NCBI GenBank assembly: GCA_003550325.1
Contig: QKWP01001978.1
Coordinates: 6,948 to 70,947 of the forward strand
Source of the DNA: Gigaspora rosea
Taxonomy: Eukaryota > Glomeromycota > Glomeromycetes > Diversisporales > Gigasporaceae
DNA length: 64,000 nt
Reading direction: 5' to 3'
Shown: in pieces, positions 1-11,329 of the stretch
Layout of the letters: each line of letters opens with the position of its first letter
Position numbering within the stretch: position 1 is the first letter of the stretch
Notes under the pieces: model-generated
Told to the model about the DNA's origin: nothing
Seen by the model: only the letters and a program-made list of their open reading frames with translations
Databases searched by the model: none
Translations under genes and position numbers: made by a program

Positions 1-487
1 TACTAATAAAATATATAGTATAAATGATATAAATGTAATATATGAAATAAATGATATATGTGTTATAAATAAAATATAGAGTATATATGCTATAAATATG
101 ACATGTTTTATAAATGCCATATATGCGTTTTGGCGCGCAGTAGATCGCCTAGCCAATCAAATTGTAGATCTGATACTTGATCATCTATTGGTTCCGATCT
201 TGGTAACCAATGGTCGTACAGGGATGTTCTATAGCTCGTTCGAACCGTCTCATTGAGCTGAGTCGAATGGTGGTTGTTTCATCGAATTCTAATCACTGGA
301 TCGAGAGCTATGCCCGTTTTTGTGTAATTTTTATAGGTCAACACTGCGCAGATTATTGAGTTGATCTGCGCAGAAAACAAAAAATAAAAAAATTTTTTCA
401 ACGATCACCAGCAAGGTTGCAGATATACACAGATTTTTTAATAATTGAGTTTTTAAAAAATCAGCGCCCATATTTATTTACCCGATG
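1..487. other. intergenic DNA, no gene seen
   Basis: AT-rich leader followed by a less AT-rich stretch (about 130-360). A short inverted motif TCTGCGCAG/CTGCGCAGA lies near 345-373. The phrase ATCACCAGCAA near 404 recurs near 8431, so part of this is probably a dispersed repeat. No coding signal is visible. Confidence 0.5.
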
Positions 488-677
488 ATAGCTTATATAA
501 ATTTTATACTATAATTAAGGGTTAGAATTTTATTTTGCATATTTTTTTAATTTTTTTATTGAAGTGATAAATTTTGCATAATGATCTTATAAAAAAGTCA
601 TGCGTACAGCAATTAATAAAAAATTTAAAAGTCACCTTACCTATCTATGTATATTTCGGGGCCCTGATGGAGCTTCA
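488..677. repeat. dispersed repeat, copy 1 (partner at 5773-5962)
   Basis: About 190 bp that align by eye with 5773-5962 in the same orientation, from the ATAGCTTATATAAA region through AGCAATTAATAAAAAATTTAAAA to CTTACCTATCTA. The end phrase ACCTATCTATGTATA also terminates the 2498-2699 insertion, so the three may be related. The pair could be solo LTRs or non-autonomous elements. I saw no terminal inverted repeats in this copy. Confidence 0.6.
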
Positions 678-798
678 TTGCTTAGTTGGGTCTTGGGACG
701 TTAGAGATATTAGGCTTCTTTTTTTTAGCTTTTTCTCTTTTCTTTGTCTTCTCTCTGGGATCGAAAATTTGAGTTCGCATCCGGTATACTAGTAAGTA

Positions 799-2910
799 TC
801 AGAGAATTTCTATCCCCTTGTAGATAAATTTCTTGAATTCAATTGCTTTTTCCATCCACAATTCGCAGGCTTTTCTAAGACTTTCTAGAGCGGATTCTTT
901 GTGTTCATCATTTTTAGCACAAATTTCAAGTAGGTCATTTCCCTTTTTTTTGTGATTTTCAAGGTTGTTATTATCCATATTCGTGAATCCTCGGTACTGG
1001 ATAGATAGCTTACATTTGTCTGTTTCAACTCCAATTCTACTAATATCGCAATGTTCAAACTTTTTCACTTCATTATCAAGGTTTATTTTGGTAGGCCCAC
1101 ATTTATCTCTTTCGACTCGGATATCTTCAGTATAATCAATTTCATGGGCTTTTTGGCATTTACTGACATTGGATTGATCTTTCTCAGAACCAATTCCGAT
1201 TTGGTCGCAAGGGCTGGGTCCCAAAGTTTCTTTATTCTTGTTCTGGTTCCATTTTCATAGCGGCAATTAAGACCAAATATTTCTTCATCAAGTTTCATAT
1301 TAGCAAAATTTTGATAGTAAGGGAATGCCTTATTTTGTCTTTTTCAGCTTCTACTCCATTTTGATAACTAATACTCAATGGTTCTTTGACTTCAGCAGAT
1401 TCTTTAACTTTCCAGATAATCTTTCGAAATTCGTCGACTTTTCTTATCTATTTTTCACATTCACGATGTAGGGCTTCCTTTTCCAAAGATCTTCTGGGTA
1501 GGTCGCAGTTTACTCTATCATTATTTTCATTATCTTCGCCAACCAACGTCTCATCATCTCTGTTTTCATTATCTATCATTTCCTTAGTACTATTCGAATT
1601 TAGGTTATATGCTTCATCCTTTTCAACGCCAGTTCTTCTTCCTAAGTCCTCTGTAGCACCACCATCGTTTTTGACTTCCTCTTCTTTTCCATCATTGTAT
1701 TCAAAGTTGCTGAAGTTTTCAAGGTTGGCCTTATATTTACTATTCTCTTCTATTCTACTCCCATGATATTCGACCTTTTTAACTTTGAGTTCTTTATTTT
1801 CATTCTTTTTAGCTTCGATTTTATTGACACTATTCGTTTCTTCTGCAGAACAGACTTTTTCTTCCATATCAGCTGATTTTTTATAATGTTCGAATGCCTT
1901 ATATTCTTCCTTTTCACCTATTTTTGGAAGGTCGTCGACCACATATTCAGGCTTGGGCTCTTCAGGTATTTCGAATTCGGATATCCAAGTTTCCAATACT
2001 CTGAGGTAACTATCAACTAAATCTTCTAGAGTTATTTCGGGATTGACCTCAATTTCTTTCTCTTGTTTCTGATCTTCCTTTACCCGAGTTAATCTTTCTC
2101 TACCATCTTTATTTGGTACTCCCAGGTCATAGTAAAATTCAAGGACTTCAGTTATCGACACTCTTTTTCTGCGGAACTTTTCTAAGCGATTTTTAGGAGT
2201 ACCTGCTGGGCATTTATCCTCAGAGAGGACAGTAGAAGCTTTAATACCTGGTAAGTCAGCACCTAGGTATACTACTTCTTCTATACTGGTCTTCATAGGA
2301 CGTTTTTGGCTCTGAAAGGATGACGATGCTCAGACTCATCTAGGTAAGAAGGCAAGTATATTATTTTTCTGTATTGTTTCCGCCAAGCATGACTACTTCT
2401 TCTATAACTTTTAATACAAATTTCAAGGCCTGGAGAATTTGTTCATCGTTAAGATTACAGTTTCCAAAGGCCTTGTCAATGATTTCTTGGACCTCGATAG
2501 AGGACCCCGAGCAATCTATAAACAGCTAACAATTTTAAAAAATTGTTATATATTTCTAAAAACAGCAAAGATCTACAGAAAAACAGCCAAAAATAAGCAT
2601 TAATATTACTAAATATAGAAAAGATCTACACAAAATAGTTAAAAATAAGCAATAGCAAATTGTCACCTATCTATGTATAGCTCGGAGTCCTCTCGATAGC
2701 TTGTTCCTAGGTAAGGGTTGCAAATGATATTGCGCATTCTTTCTCTAGTTCTTTGATATTCGTGTCTTTACTAACAATACCATTTCTTTTTCTACTTTCT
2801 GAATTCAATGGCTTCTTTCTTATGTCTATTTGAAACACTTTACTATCTTGATGACTTCTTGGAACACAAAGCGGCTTGGTTACTTCTTTAGGATAAGTAT
2901 TTCTTTTCAT
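799..2910 (-). pseudogene. degenerate Sel1-like repeat protein relic
   Basis: A broken gene read right to left in at least four pieces: 2707-2910, 2380-2495, 1448-2296 (the longest, about 282 codons) and 799-1298, where the frame changes near 1220. The long piece is rich in Glu and Lys and contains YKAFEHYKKSADMEEK, which resembles the helix of Sel1/TPR-like repeats. The last piece has phrases such as GIGSEKDQS and RIGVETDKCK that look like worn Sel1 repeats. Large Sel1-repeat families are typical of Rhizophagus. A transposon-like insertion at 2498-2699 separates the first two pieces. The product name is an inference from repeat style; the N-terminal part (YLGADLPG, KNRLEKFRRKR) belongs to no family I can name. 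Frameshifts, gaps and the insertion make a functional product unlikely. Confidence 0.5.
2498..2699. mobile_element. short TIR insertion inside the Sel1-like relic
   Basis: About 200 bp bounded by near-inverted ends: AGAGGACCCCGAGC on the left and GCTCGGAGTCCTCT on the right, with CGAT directly outside both ends as a possible 4-bp TSD. The interior is A-rich and non-coding, with AAGATCTACA repeated. Coding phrases resume on both sides, which supports a real insertion. Family not recognised. Confidence 0.55.
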
Positions 2911-3205
2911 TTATTTATTTGTTATAATATCTTGAAAGAGAGCATATAACTAATTTTTCTCTTTCTTTTTCTTTCAATAGCTAATTAGTTGGGGCATGGT
3001 TCGTTGGTCTTCACACCTAAAAAACTTCTAGCCGGTACGTTGACTTCAATTGTTGGATACTTCGGACTCGATACATTGGTCCAGGTAGGTATCACTTTTT
3101 CTCGTCTATGGTACTGGTTCATTAGTACCTTCTTTGTTAATTAATTTCTTTCTTTTTGAATCTTAGTCATTACCAAAATGAGAAATCGGAAAGCCGGCGG
3201 GTCTG

Positions 3206-3412
3206 TTGATGAATCATGAGATCGGTTTCGTACAAAGAAAAGAATTAGAAGCTTTTTGCTCAGCCAAATTTGAAGATAAAAGATTTGGACCTTTTCTTAT
3301 CTATGAAAAATTAAACAATAGTGCTTATAAATTACAGACAATAGAAGAGAAAATTTTACAAAAATACTATACCGGTAATAGTGATCATCTTGCTAAATAT
3401 TATAAGTTATGA
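3206..3412 (+). pseudogene. Ty3/gypsy-type integrase C-terminal (GPF) fragment
   Basis: An open stretch of 68 codons containing KFEDKRFGPFLIYEKLNNSA followed by YKLQ and ending SDHLAKYYKL. The pattern (K)FxDK(R/F)xGPF-x-I, then (A)YKL, then H-x-x-x-LKxY is the GPY/F module at the C-terminus of many Ty3/gypsy integrases. Reverse transcriptase, RNase H and the integrase DDE core are not visible nearby, so this is a fragment. The orientation is opposite to the Sel1-like relic. Confidence 0.55.
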
Positions 3413-3769
3413 GCCACAAACATGGGAACCAGTAGTTGTTATTGATTCTTCTGGAAATTTCTAGAAGAAATTTGATCTACAAGGTGATGAAACAACAATT
3501 TAATTCATAAAATCTCAAAAAAAAATATTTATACAACTACCTCTTTTGGAATTTTTCTAAAAATGACCACTTCTACATTACAACTTCAAACCTTGTTAGC
3601 ACTCTAATACCTTTTTTAGACATAGAAACAAGATAATGCTGCTCAAAATATACTTTGTGGATTACATCACAATGCATATGGTTATGTGATAATCATGATA
3701 ACACTCACTAATTTAATTACTTCTTTCTTAAGTCAGACTCAAATAATTGTTTGAATACTCTGAAAGATA

Positions 3770-4215
3770 CAGGACAATTAGAAATTAATTTACTACAGTA
3801 GAAGTAAATGACCCAGAAGAGATAGACCCAAACCTAGAATTAGAAAACATACAAGAAAAAGCATTATTGGTTCCAATTACTAACCAAGAAGAAAACACAC
3901 CTGCTCTATTATCTGAAAAATTAGTCAAAATCATACAAGATATTGTCCAACCTTGTGGACCTCTCTAACTCAGACATCTATTCCTCCATATACTGGAATA
4001 ACATATTAAGAGAAATTGCAGATTTTCAAATGAATTAAGACTCGCATGAGAAACAGACAAGACCAAACCAAACTGCTTGAAGCTTATTATTATCATGGTG
4101 ACCTCATAGACAAGTACACCAATGCATATGAAGATATTTGATCTATAACTGAGAAGACTTAAGGAGAAAGAAGAGCCCGAGACACATAGAAGTGTACCAA
4201 ACAAATGAAATTACT
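3770..4215 (+). pseudogene. decayed retroelement-type coding fragments
   Basis: Downstream of the integrase fragment the + strand again reads like old coding DNA. About 3796-3968 is open and acidic (phrases NLELENIQEKALLVPI and LSEKLVKIIQDIVQ) and ends at a TAA. In another frame, about 4040-4135 gives NRQDQTKLLEAYYYHGDL and YTNAYEDI before stops. Charged, helix-forming composition of this kind is unlike the surrounding AT-rich noise. It is probably part of the same retroelement, but I cannot name the domain. Confidence 0.35.
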
Positions 4216-4470
4216 TTCTCCAATTAACCTATAGAAAACCTTTCTCTAACGATCTTTATTATATATACAGTGATTGTAAGGCTAACAGATGATAACTTTT
4301 CTCAAGTTCTTACCCAAACTAGAACTCACAGAGTTCGTTTTTAAAGGTAAGAGAAATGTTATAGAATAGCTTTGTTAATTTTGGTAGAAATTAGTTGAAA
4401 AATTGGAAATTAATAAGGAAATTTTGTAATAACTGTATTTAGTAATAGTGATATACATAATTGATGTACA

Positions 4471-4599
4471 ATGACACCTAATGATGCTTAACGACGCTTA
4501 GCAACGTTTAATAATGCTTAACAACGCTTAGTGACGCTTAATGATGCTTAATGTGCTTAATGATGCTTAGCAATGCTTAATGACACTTAGCGATACTTA
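4471..4599. repeat. 10-bp minisatellite, about 13 units
   Basis: A head-to-tail array of the decamer ATGATGCTTA and variants such as ACGACGCTTA, GCAACGTTTA and ATGACACTTA. Thirteen units can be phased; one unit lost a base near 4553. Variation is concentrated in the first six positions while the CTTA end is kept. Confidence 0.85.
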
Positions 4600-5071
4600 G
4601 CTCAATAGATATATAAACTTACCTTATTTTCTTTAGTTTTAGATAGATCCAAACATTGTATTTTTATATTTACCTTTATATTTATTATCCTCCTCTATTG
4701 TTATTAATAAACTTTTGGGATTTCTAAGGAACAGACACCTTGGAATAACCCTCTTGTTAAATTAATAAACTGTTATTATCTCTTGTTGTTTTATACTGAA
4801 CTACTATAGAAAAGTATTAGTTTCTTACAGACATAAAGGAAACTATACTTCCTTTTTGCACACTGCTTCACGCCCATAGTAAAAGGATCTTAGAAGCCAT
4901 GTGATTGTTACTTTATCGGAATCAAAGAAGGCTTCCAGTCACTATATAATTTCAAGATTAAAATAAAAAAATTTTAAAAAATTTGATTAAATAGTTGTTA
5001 AAATATTTTGATTTAAAAATTAAAAAATTTTACTAAAAATGATTTGTCCCTTTTCTACTGACTCACCTTCA

Positions 5072-5240
5072 TATATTCTAAATTTTTATATAAATTGGAT
5101 AACTTTTTATTATTTGACTTTTAATTTTTATACTCAATGTATATGTTTTTTAAAAAAAAAATAATTTTTTCTATTGAAGTAAACATTAAAAATCAAATAA
5201 TAAAAAGTTATCCAATTTATATAAAAATTTTAGGATATAT
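5072..5240. mobile_element. palindromic MITE
   Basis: Two arms of about 50 bp are near-perfect inverted copies (ATAAATTGGATAACTTTTTA on the left, its complement on the right) around an A-rich centre. The outer part recurs in looser form near 23780-23830. No coding capacity. Confidence 0.65.
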
Positions 5241-5334
5241 ATATTTTGATCTTTTGAATAAGTTTACTTAATCAACTTTAATCGGTTTGCTTAGTAAGTT
5301 TGAACTTTACTATATAGCAACTATTATTGTGGGG

Positions 5335-5483
5335 TAGAGGTTGGAACCGGTTTTAATAATTCGGGTTTATCACGTGAATTTTGTGATATTATAGAATTTA
5401 TTAAAATTTAATTGGATTAAATTCTAAAATATCACAAAATTTACGTGATAAACCCGAATTATTAAAACCGGTTCCAACCTCTA
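5335..5483. mobile_element. hAT-like palindromic MITE with 8-bp TSD
   Basis: A 149-bp near-complete palindrome starting TAGAGGTTGGAACCGG and ending with its inverse. It is flanked on both sides by TTGTGGGG (5327-5334 and 5484-5491), a perfect 8-bp target-site duplication. An 8-bp TSD plus a TAGAG terminus fits the hAT superfamily. The arms are hardly diverged, so the insertion is probably recent. Confidence 0.85.
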
Positions 5484-5772
5484 TTGTGGGGTAACTTATT
5501 TTTAGAACTAAAAATTTTATTTTTTGGTGTGACAAAGGGTATAAAGGTGTTTTTATATTTTTGGATAAAAACAAAGATTAGCTGCAATATATAGTATATA
5601 GCATATGCATATACATACTAGGCTCTGCAAGTGCTAGTATATGCATAGAGCCTTAGTATATATATATATATATATACAAAACTTGTTTGAATCTTAATAT
5701 ACAAGTTTATATATGTGAGAATTTTTTTAAAAAATAATAAGATACTACTAAAAACTATAATTTTATACATTG

Positions 5773-5962
5773 CTATAGTTTATATAAAGTTTTATACTAT
5801 AATTAAAGTTAGGATTTTATTTTGCATATTTTTTAATTTTTTATTGTAAGGGATAAATTTTGTATACTAATCTTATAAATAAGTTATACATATAGCAATT
5901 AATAAAAAATTTAAAAATTATCTTACCTATCTACAGTATATATATTTTGGGTTCTTATGGTA
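5773..5962. repeat. dispersed repeat, copy 2 (partner at 488-677)
   Basis: Aligned by eye with 488-677 in direct orientation, with scattered substitutions and small indels. Non-coding. Confidence 0.6.
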
Positions 5963-6379
5963 GTATTTAAACAATATGACATAAAAACTCTAACTTTACT
6001 ATAGTATTAAGTTGCATAACTAATAGAACAAAGCTTCTTTTTATTATGATTTTTAAGCTTAAAAATATTTTTTAAACTGAAACAGTTGTTTAGTCTAATT
6101 TTTTAGAATGGATAAATGCTTTATTAAATTAAAAATGTTTGAATTTAATGTATATTATACTTTAATTTACTGTTTTTACTTGTTTTGAATACATTTAAAT
6201 TACATACATTAGCAAATTTATAATTGCGTAATTTTACATAAGGTCTTATGAACTATAATACAAGCAAATTATTACATAATATAGTAGAGAACCAATTCTC
6301 CCGTCTCATTCACTTGTTTGGCTGAATTGACCATACTAAAATTAGAGTTGAAAATAATGCTGATATTCGGGCTTGCTCT

Positions 6380-6515
6380 TTGGTGGTTTTTATATTTCAA
6401 AATATTTCAAAATATCAAATTTTCAAAATATTACAAAAGTAATTTCGAAATATTTTGAAATATGTTACAAAATATGTTATGAAATATTTCAAACCACTTT
6501 CAAAATATTTTAGGA
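6380..6515. repeat. low-complexity TTTCAAAATATT-type array
   Basis: Degenerate repetition of TTTCAAAATAT and its inverse TTTGAAATAT, giving local dyad symmetry. No gene. Confidence 0.5.
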
Positions 6516-6659
6516 CTAGGAAACCAAGCTGGATCAGTAGATCTATAACCTGGATTGCGTATTAGACTGATTTTTTAAATTAGTTCGAAATAGTTCAATA
6601 ATATTCAAATTCTGTACTACAAGATCAGATTAGATTTTTTGTTTATATCTTCTATTTTG

Positions 6660-7510
6660 TTTTTTTCACTTTTTTGTTTTTATTTTATTTTTTATTTTCA
6701 TTTCATTTTTTGTTTTTGTTTTGTTTTTTTTTGTTTTCATTTGTTTTTTTAATTTTTTTTATTTATTTATTTTTTAATTTTTTTATTTTATTTTTATTTT
6801 AGCATTTTACAAGAAAACAAACAACCTTTCGAAACCTTGCACATGCCAACTATGACTTCCGAAACTTTTAAGAACACAAAACTAATTTCTCCAGCAATTT
6901 CTAAATTTTCGGAAACACTTTTTAAGAAAAATGACCGCAAGTTTTTGCAAGTTTTTGCAAGTTTTTGCAAAAGAAATTATTCAAGTAGCGATTTATCCTA
7001 ATGAGAATCGTTAAGATCTGCTATAGATAAATATGTGCAGACAAATTATAAAGATTATTTAAGTTTTTGCAAGTTCTTGCAAGGTTTTGCTTTATTTATT
7101 TTTTTCGTTTCGTGTTTTTTGTTTTTTTTTGGTTTATTTTTAAAATTTTTTTATTAATTTATTTTTTCGGCACTTTGCAAGAACAGAACCCTTACTTTCT
7201 AGCACTTTGCAAGAAAACCAACCCAGACTTTTTTGGCATTTTGCAAGAACCTTTCGCAATTTCTGAATTTGCAAGAATACAAACTCTTACTTCAGAAAAA
7301 TAAAGATATGGAACTTCGTTTATTTTTTTTTACTAGTTTGCTTACACTTCTTGTTTTTCATTTTTTTTATTTATTTTTTTTGATTTTTATTTTATTTTAT
7401 TTATCTCTGACTTCTTTGACATTTTGCGACTGTCCTAGCACTTTTTCTGAACTTTGCAAAAATATACTAGATTTCTCCAGCAATTTGCAAGAACACCAAC
7501 ACTTCTGAAA
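6660..7510. repeat. T-rich region with TTTGCAAGAA repeats
   Basis: About 6660-6800 is almost pure T with scattered A and G. At 6939-6970 the 11-mer GCAAGTTTTT is repeated exactly. From about 6800 to 7510 a looser unit recurs (ACTTTGCAAGAA, ATTTGCAAGAACACCAA, TTTCTCCAGCAATT). Two open stretches here (7067-7303, 7233-7508) are Phe/Leu-rich readings of the T-rich DNA plus these repeats, and I do not regard them as genes. Confidence 0.5.
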
Positions 7511-7519
7511 AATGTTTTT

Positions 7520-9100
7520 TTATTTTTTTTACTTTGAAGTATTTAGAAAAAGAGAGTAAAACAAAGATTATAGCCAAAACAAAAGTAGTAGTCAAAGTGA
7601 AAACAATAGAAAACAAAGAAAAGAAAATAATAGCTAACTGTGAGGTAAGCGAAAATAAGTATATAGGGCTAGTTTTTTGTATATAGTAATAGAATTAGAT
7701 GCGATGAAGCGCGAAAGTAGTTTAAAATATTTGTAATAATATAAAAATAATACTATATAATAATGTAATATATAATTAAGTATATAATATTAATTAAAAA
7801 TGTATATTTAATAAATGTAAAATATAATGTATAATAATAATAAATAAAAAAATATAAAATTTTATATTAAATTGCGAAACTGTGCGAAATATTGTGAAAA
7901 CCTGTAAAAAAAGCATGATTATGTGAATATGTATATCATTTATTTATTTTTTAAAAAATTTTGAAAATTTGCGAAAATTTGCAAAATATTGCAAAACAAT
8001 GCGAAAATACCAAAATATTACTTTCTGTGTGCATTAGTTTATTGATTTGCATAAGTACGCGACCCCTGTAGGGGAGAGTAATTTGCATTGTTTAGTCTAC
8101 TTCGCAATATTTCGCAATATATTTCAAATTATTTTGAAATAATAACCGTAATATTACTGTAATATAACATAATATATTACGTAATATACTGTGTTGATTG
8201 TAAGATTTTTGTAATATTACAGGCTGTAATATATTACATAAAATTACGTTTATATTATTTGTTGATGTAGTAAAAAAATTCATTATTGCTCTGATAGTGC
8301 CAGATTCCAGAAATTTGATAAACAATAATTGATTTTTTCTAATTTTACTATATATGGGGAGTTATGGGGGTTATATAAAGCAGGAAAATTCACATGATTA
8401 CAGCCAATCAAATTACAGAATTTTAATGATCACCAGCAAAGCAAAACAAGAAACAAAAATGGAAACCCTAAAAAATACAAAAACGGCAGTCTAAGTCTAT
8501 CTTAGATAAGTTAAGTAAAAATATTGGAAAGGCAATTTTGCTTATATATAACTATCTAAAACCCAATCTAGCCTAATATAAGATAACTCTAACTCTAAAG
8601 TTAATCAAGAAAATTATTAAGAAATATAAGTTGCCTCTGCTTTAGATGTCCCCTATATATGTAATATATGCAGCCCCTGTTTGGTATACTGATTATAAAT
8701 TAAATATTTTTTAAAATTGCAGGCAAATTTGCCTACAGGACCTTTTAAGGAATACTATGTAATAAAACAGTAATCTAATATTTTATAAATTTTGTTAATA
8801 TTAATATTTCAAAATTCTAAAATAAACCAACTTTTGGAATTTTAAGAGCACTAACAAATATTAAACAATATTTTTGAAAATAGAAAATTAGCTAAAATTT
8901 TAGATTATACAATCTACAATAATAGCCAGTTAGCCATTTAAATTACAAATTATTTAGACAATAATTAATTATAGTATAATATAATACAAATATGCTACTT
9001 TTGGGTAATAAAATTGAGCATTTTAATTGGTCTTAGATAAAGAAGTAGGTTCATAGTTTTATAGTAAATGATATATTAGATAATATCTATCATTGCTCTA
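7520..9100. other. AT-rich non-coding stretch
   Basis: Degenerate GCGAAA/TTGCAAAA motifs at 7860-8010, a TAATATTAC-rich palindromic stretch at 8100-8250, then mixed AT-rich DNA. No coding signal and no clear element boundaries. Confidence 0.4.
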
Positions 9101-9106
9101 ACTAAA

Positions 9107-9270
9107 AATATTACTTGTAAAATTTTAGTATAAACTATAACTTCTATTAACCTTAAAGCTAACCTTATTTTTGCCTTAAAACCAGGTTTAATTTTTGGTT
9201 TACAATTTATGTATTATATAGTTTCGCAAATCAATTAATTAATACTAATGTGCATATAAGTGTATTGTAC
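9107..9270. repeat. dispersed repeat pair, copy 1
   Basis: Shares the order of motifs ATATTACTTG, TATAAACTATAACT, AAAGCTAACCTT and GCAAATCAATTAA with 9838-9995. The core AAAATTTTGGTATAAACTAT...CCCTAA also recurs at 37150-37220, 50340-50400 and 53260-53320, marking an old abundant repeat family. Confidence 0.5.
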
Positions 9271-9564
9271 TAATAGTAACAAGATTTCGCGTGATCAAAC
9301 GTAAGGCGTCTTAAATAATCAATCAAGTCAATCAATCAATTTTAGATTTATTATAAATATTAAGTAAATTCTCAAACGTGATTACAAGATTATATAGGGC
9401 TTTGGCAGTAGAAAGGGCCTAACTTGAAAATGTATAATTTTATCCGGCCGCTTATCCGGGTTAACGATATTTTCGTGCTTTTGATGTGTAACAATCGTAA
9501 GGGAGTAACAGTCGTACCGAATTTGGCTCCGATTGTTGATATCAGATTAAGCTGCATAAAACAT

Positions 9565-9660
9565 TAGGGTGCAGCACATTATAATTAATCAAAATGTGAG
9601 ATCGTTCAATAGATTTATAATGTCTTTGCAAAAATGTAGATCAATTTCATATTTAAATAT
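9565..9660. repeat. extra left-terminus copy of the TAGGGTGC element
   Basis: TAGGGTGCAGCACATTATAA and the following bases duplicate the left end of the element that starts at 9680, and both are preceded by ATAAAACAT. The spacing is about 115 bp. This is either a partial duplication or a nested insertion of the same family. Confidence 0.55.
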
Positions 9661-9679
9661 GGTTTATACCATAAAACAT

Positions 9680-10221
9680 TAGGGTGCAACACATTATAAT
9701 TAATCAAACCTATTGAGGTCGTTCAGTAAATTTATATGTTTTACAGTATGTACCATATAAAAAAATGGCAATAACTATTTGTACACTAGTGTATAAATGA
9801 TAACTCAAAATTTTGCTTATGAAACCCCCTTCATGCTCTAACAACAAAAATATTACTTGAAAAAATTTTATTATAAACTATAACTCATTCCAATCCAAAA
9901 GCTAACCTTTAAATCGAGTTTAATTTTTTTTTTATCTATAATATATATATTACACGGATTTGCAAATCAATTAACTAATTACTGTATAACCCGTGTACAT
10001 ATACGGCATACACGTAGTGTATAAATAGTTTTTTTCCTAAAAAAATTATCACTATGATTATAATAAATAAAAAAGGTAGAATTAAAATAAAAAGATTAAT
10101 ATTAATACTAACCGATCGAAATTGTACTAATTAAGGATTGACATCTGTATACCATCAAAAAAATCCGCACTTAATAGATTTGTGACATAAGTTTTGATTA
10201 ATTATAATGTGCCGCACCCTA
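9680..10221. mobile_element. non-autonomous TIR element, TAGGGTGC family
   Basis: The left end TAGGGTGCAACACATTATAA is inverted at the right end as TTATAATGTGCCGCACCCTA. ATAAAACAT lies directly outside both ends (9671-9679, 10222-10230), a 9-bp direct repeat. The interior holds the repeat copy at 9838-9995 and no ORF. TIR and TSD length could fit hAT or Mutator-like; I cannot decide. Confidence 0.65.
9838..9995. repeat. dispersed repeat pair, copy 2
   Basis: Counterpart of 9107-9270, here inside the TAGGGTGC element. Confidence 0.45.
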
Positions 10222-10262
10222 ATAAAACATAGAACTCGTATCTTTAGGATTATTAGGCATTT

Positions 10263-10577
10263 ATTAGGCCACACAAAGTTAATTTTTCGTTTTGCATTAC
10301 ATGGTATTCCAAAAGTCCTGTCGGTGTTTTTTTAAAACCTAACGTTAAGGCAATCACAAAATTAATTTTTGTTGATATCCAAACTTGGGTCAATCAATTT
10401 TTTTTTTTTTTTTTTTATGTCGGTCCTATCAGACGATTCGGGAAATAGGGTTTCCATCGGGTGAAACCAAATAAAAAAGACGGAAAAAATAAATGCCAAA
10501 AACCGAAATTTTTATTTTTATTGTTTTTGAAAAATGGGTCGGCAGGTAATGCAAAAAAAAACTTTGTATGGCCTTAT
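10263..10577. mobile_element. TIR element, TTAGGCCACACAAA family, copy 1
   Basis: The left end TTAGGCCACACAAAGTTAAT with TTTTGCATTAC is inverted at the right end (GTAATGCAAAA then CTTTGTATGGCCTTA). About 315 bp. The interior has a poly-T run and no ORF. A much shorter member sits at 12354-12448. Confidence 0.6.
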
Positions 10578-11329
10578 AGGAAGAACATTAAACTTATGCG
10601 TTCTTTATTTTGGGGATGAATTCAGAGAGCATACATTCTTCTTTAACCAAGGACGAGGGCATGAAATTATATAAATTTAAAATTAGAACGCTACGCTATA
10701 TTTTTAACGATTATGTTATTTATTAACTTCAACGCGGAGCTCACAACATTAATTTAGCGTATACGCGAAATTTTGTACACGCATCACGCCATAAGAATAT
10801 GTAATAATATTAATAATACTACAAAAGGTAAGACTAACATGGCTGTGTCAGTACAAATGTGGAAATAACAACTTAAAAGAGAAAGAATTAGACAAATACA
10901 GAAATGAGAGACACGGGACAAAATTACTCGGTGGCATTGATTAAATGATATCGAGTAATCGTGATGTACGTACGTGTCTTCTAAATGGTTTAATTTTCCG
11001 ACAAGAACCGAATCTATTACATTCTAACAATTTTAATAGACTGATTATAATATAATTTGAAAATGTATACACGCTTCAAGTTTATAATAGGAAAATTTGA
11101 ATTCTGAAATCATTTAATTAAAGAAGATCCTGTGATTTGCACCCAGGCATCATACTGGGTCATTGAGAAGGGTATTTTTTATAAGATTATTTAATTACGG
11201 GTAATTATCATGATATACATGTTTTTGATATTAAAAAAAAGAAATTTTTGACAACACATACCATCCCTCAGATTTTCTTAATACTTTGTAATTATTTATC
11301 AAAAATATATTTCAAAAAAAAAAAAAAAA

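Noticed and set aside
488..5962. A full LTR retrotransposon between the direct repeats 488-677 and 5773-5962
   Set aside because: Internal coding relics point in opposite directions, no primer-binding site or polypurine tract was seen, and the same terminal phrase occurs at 2660, so a single LTR element is not supported.
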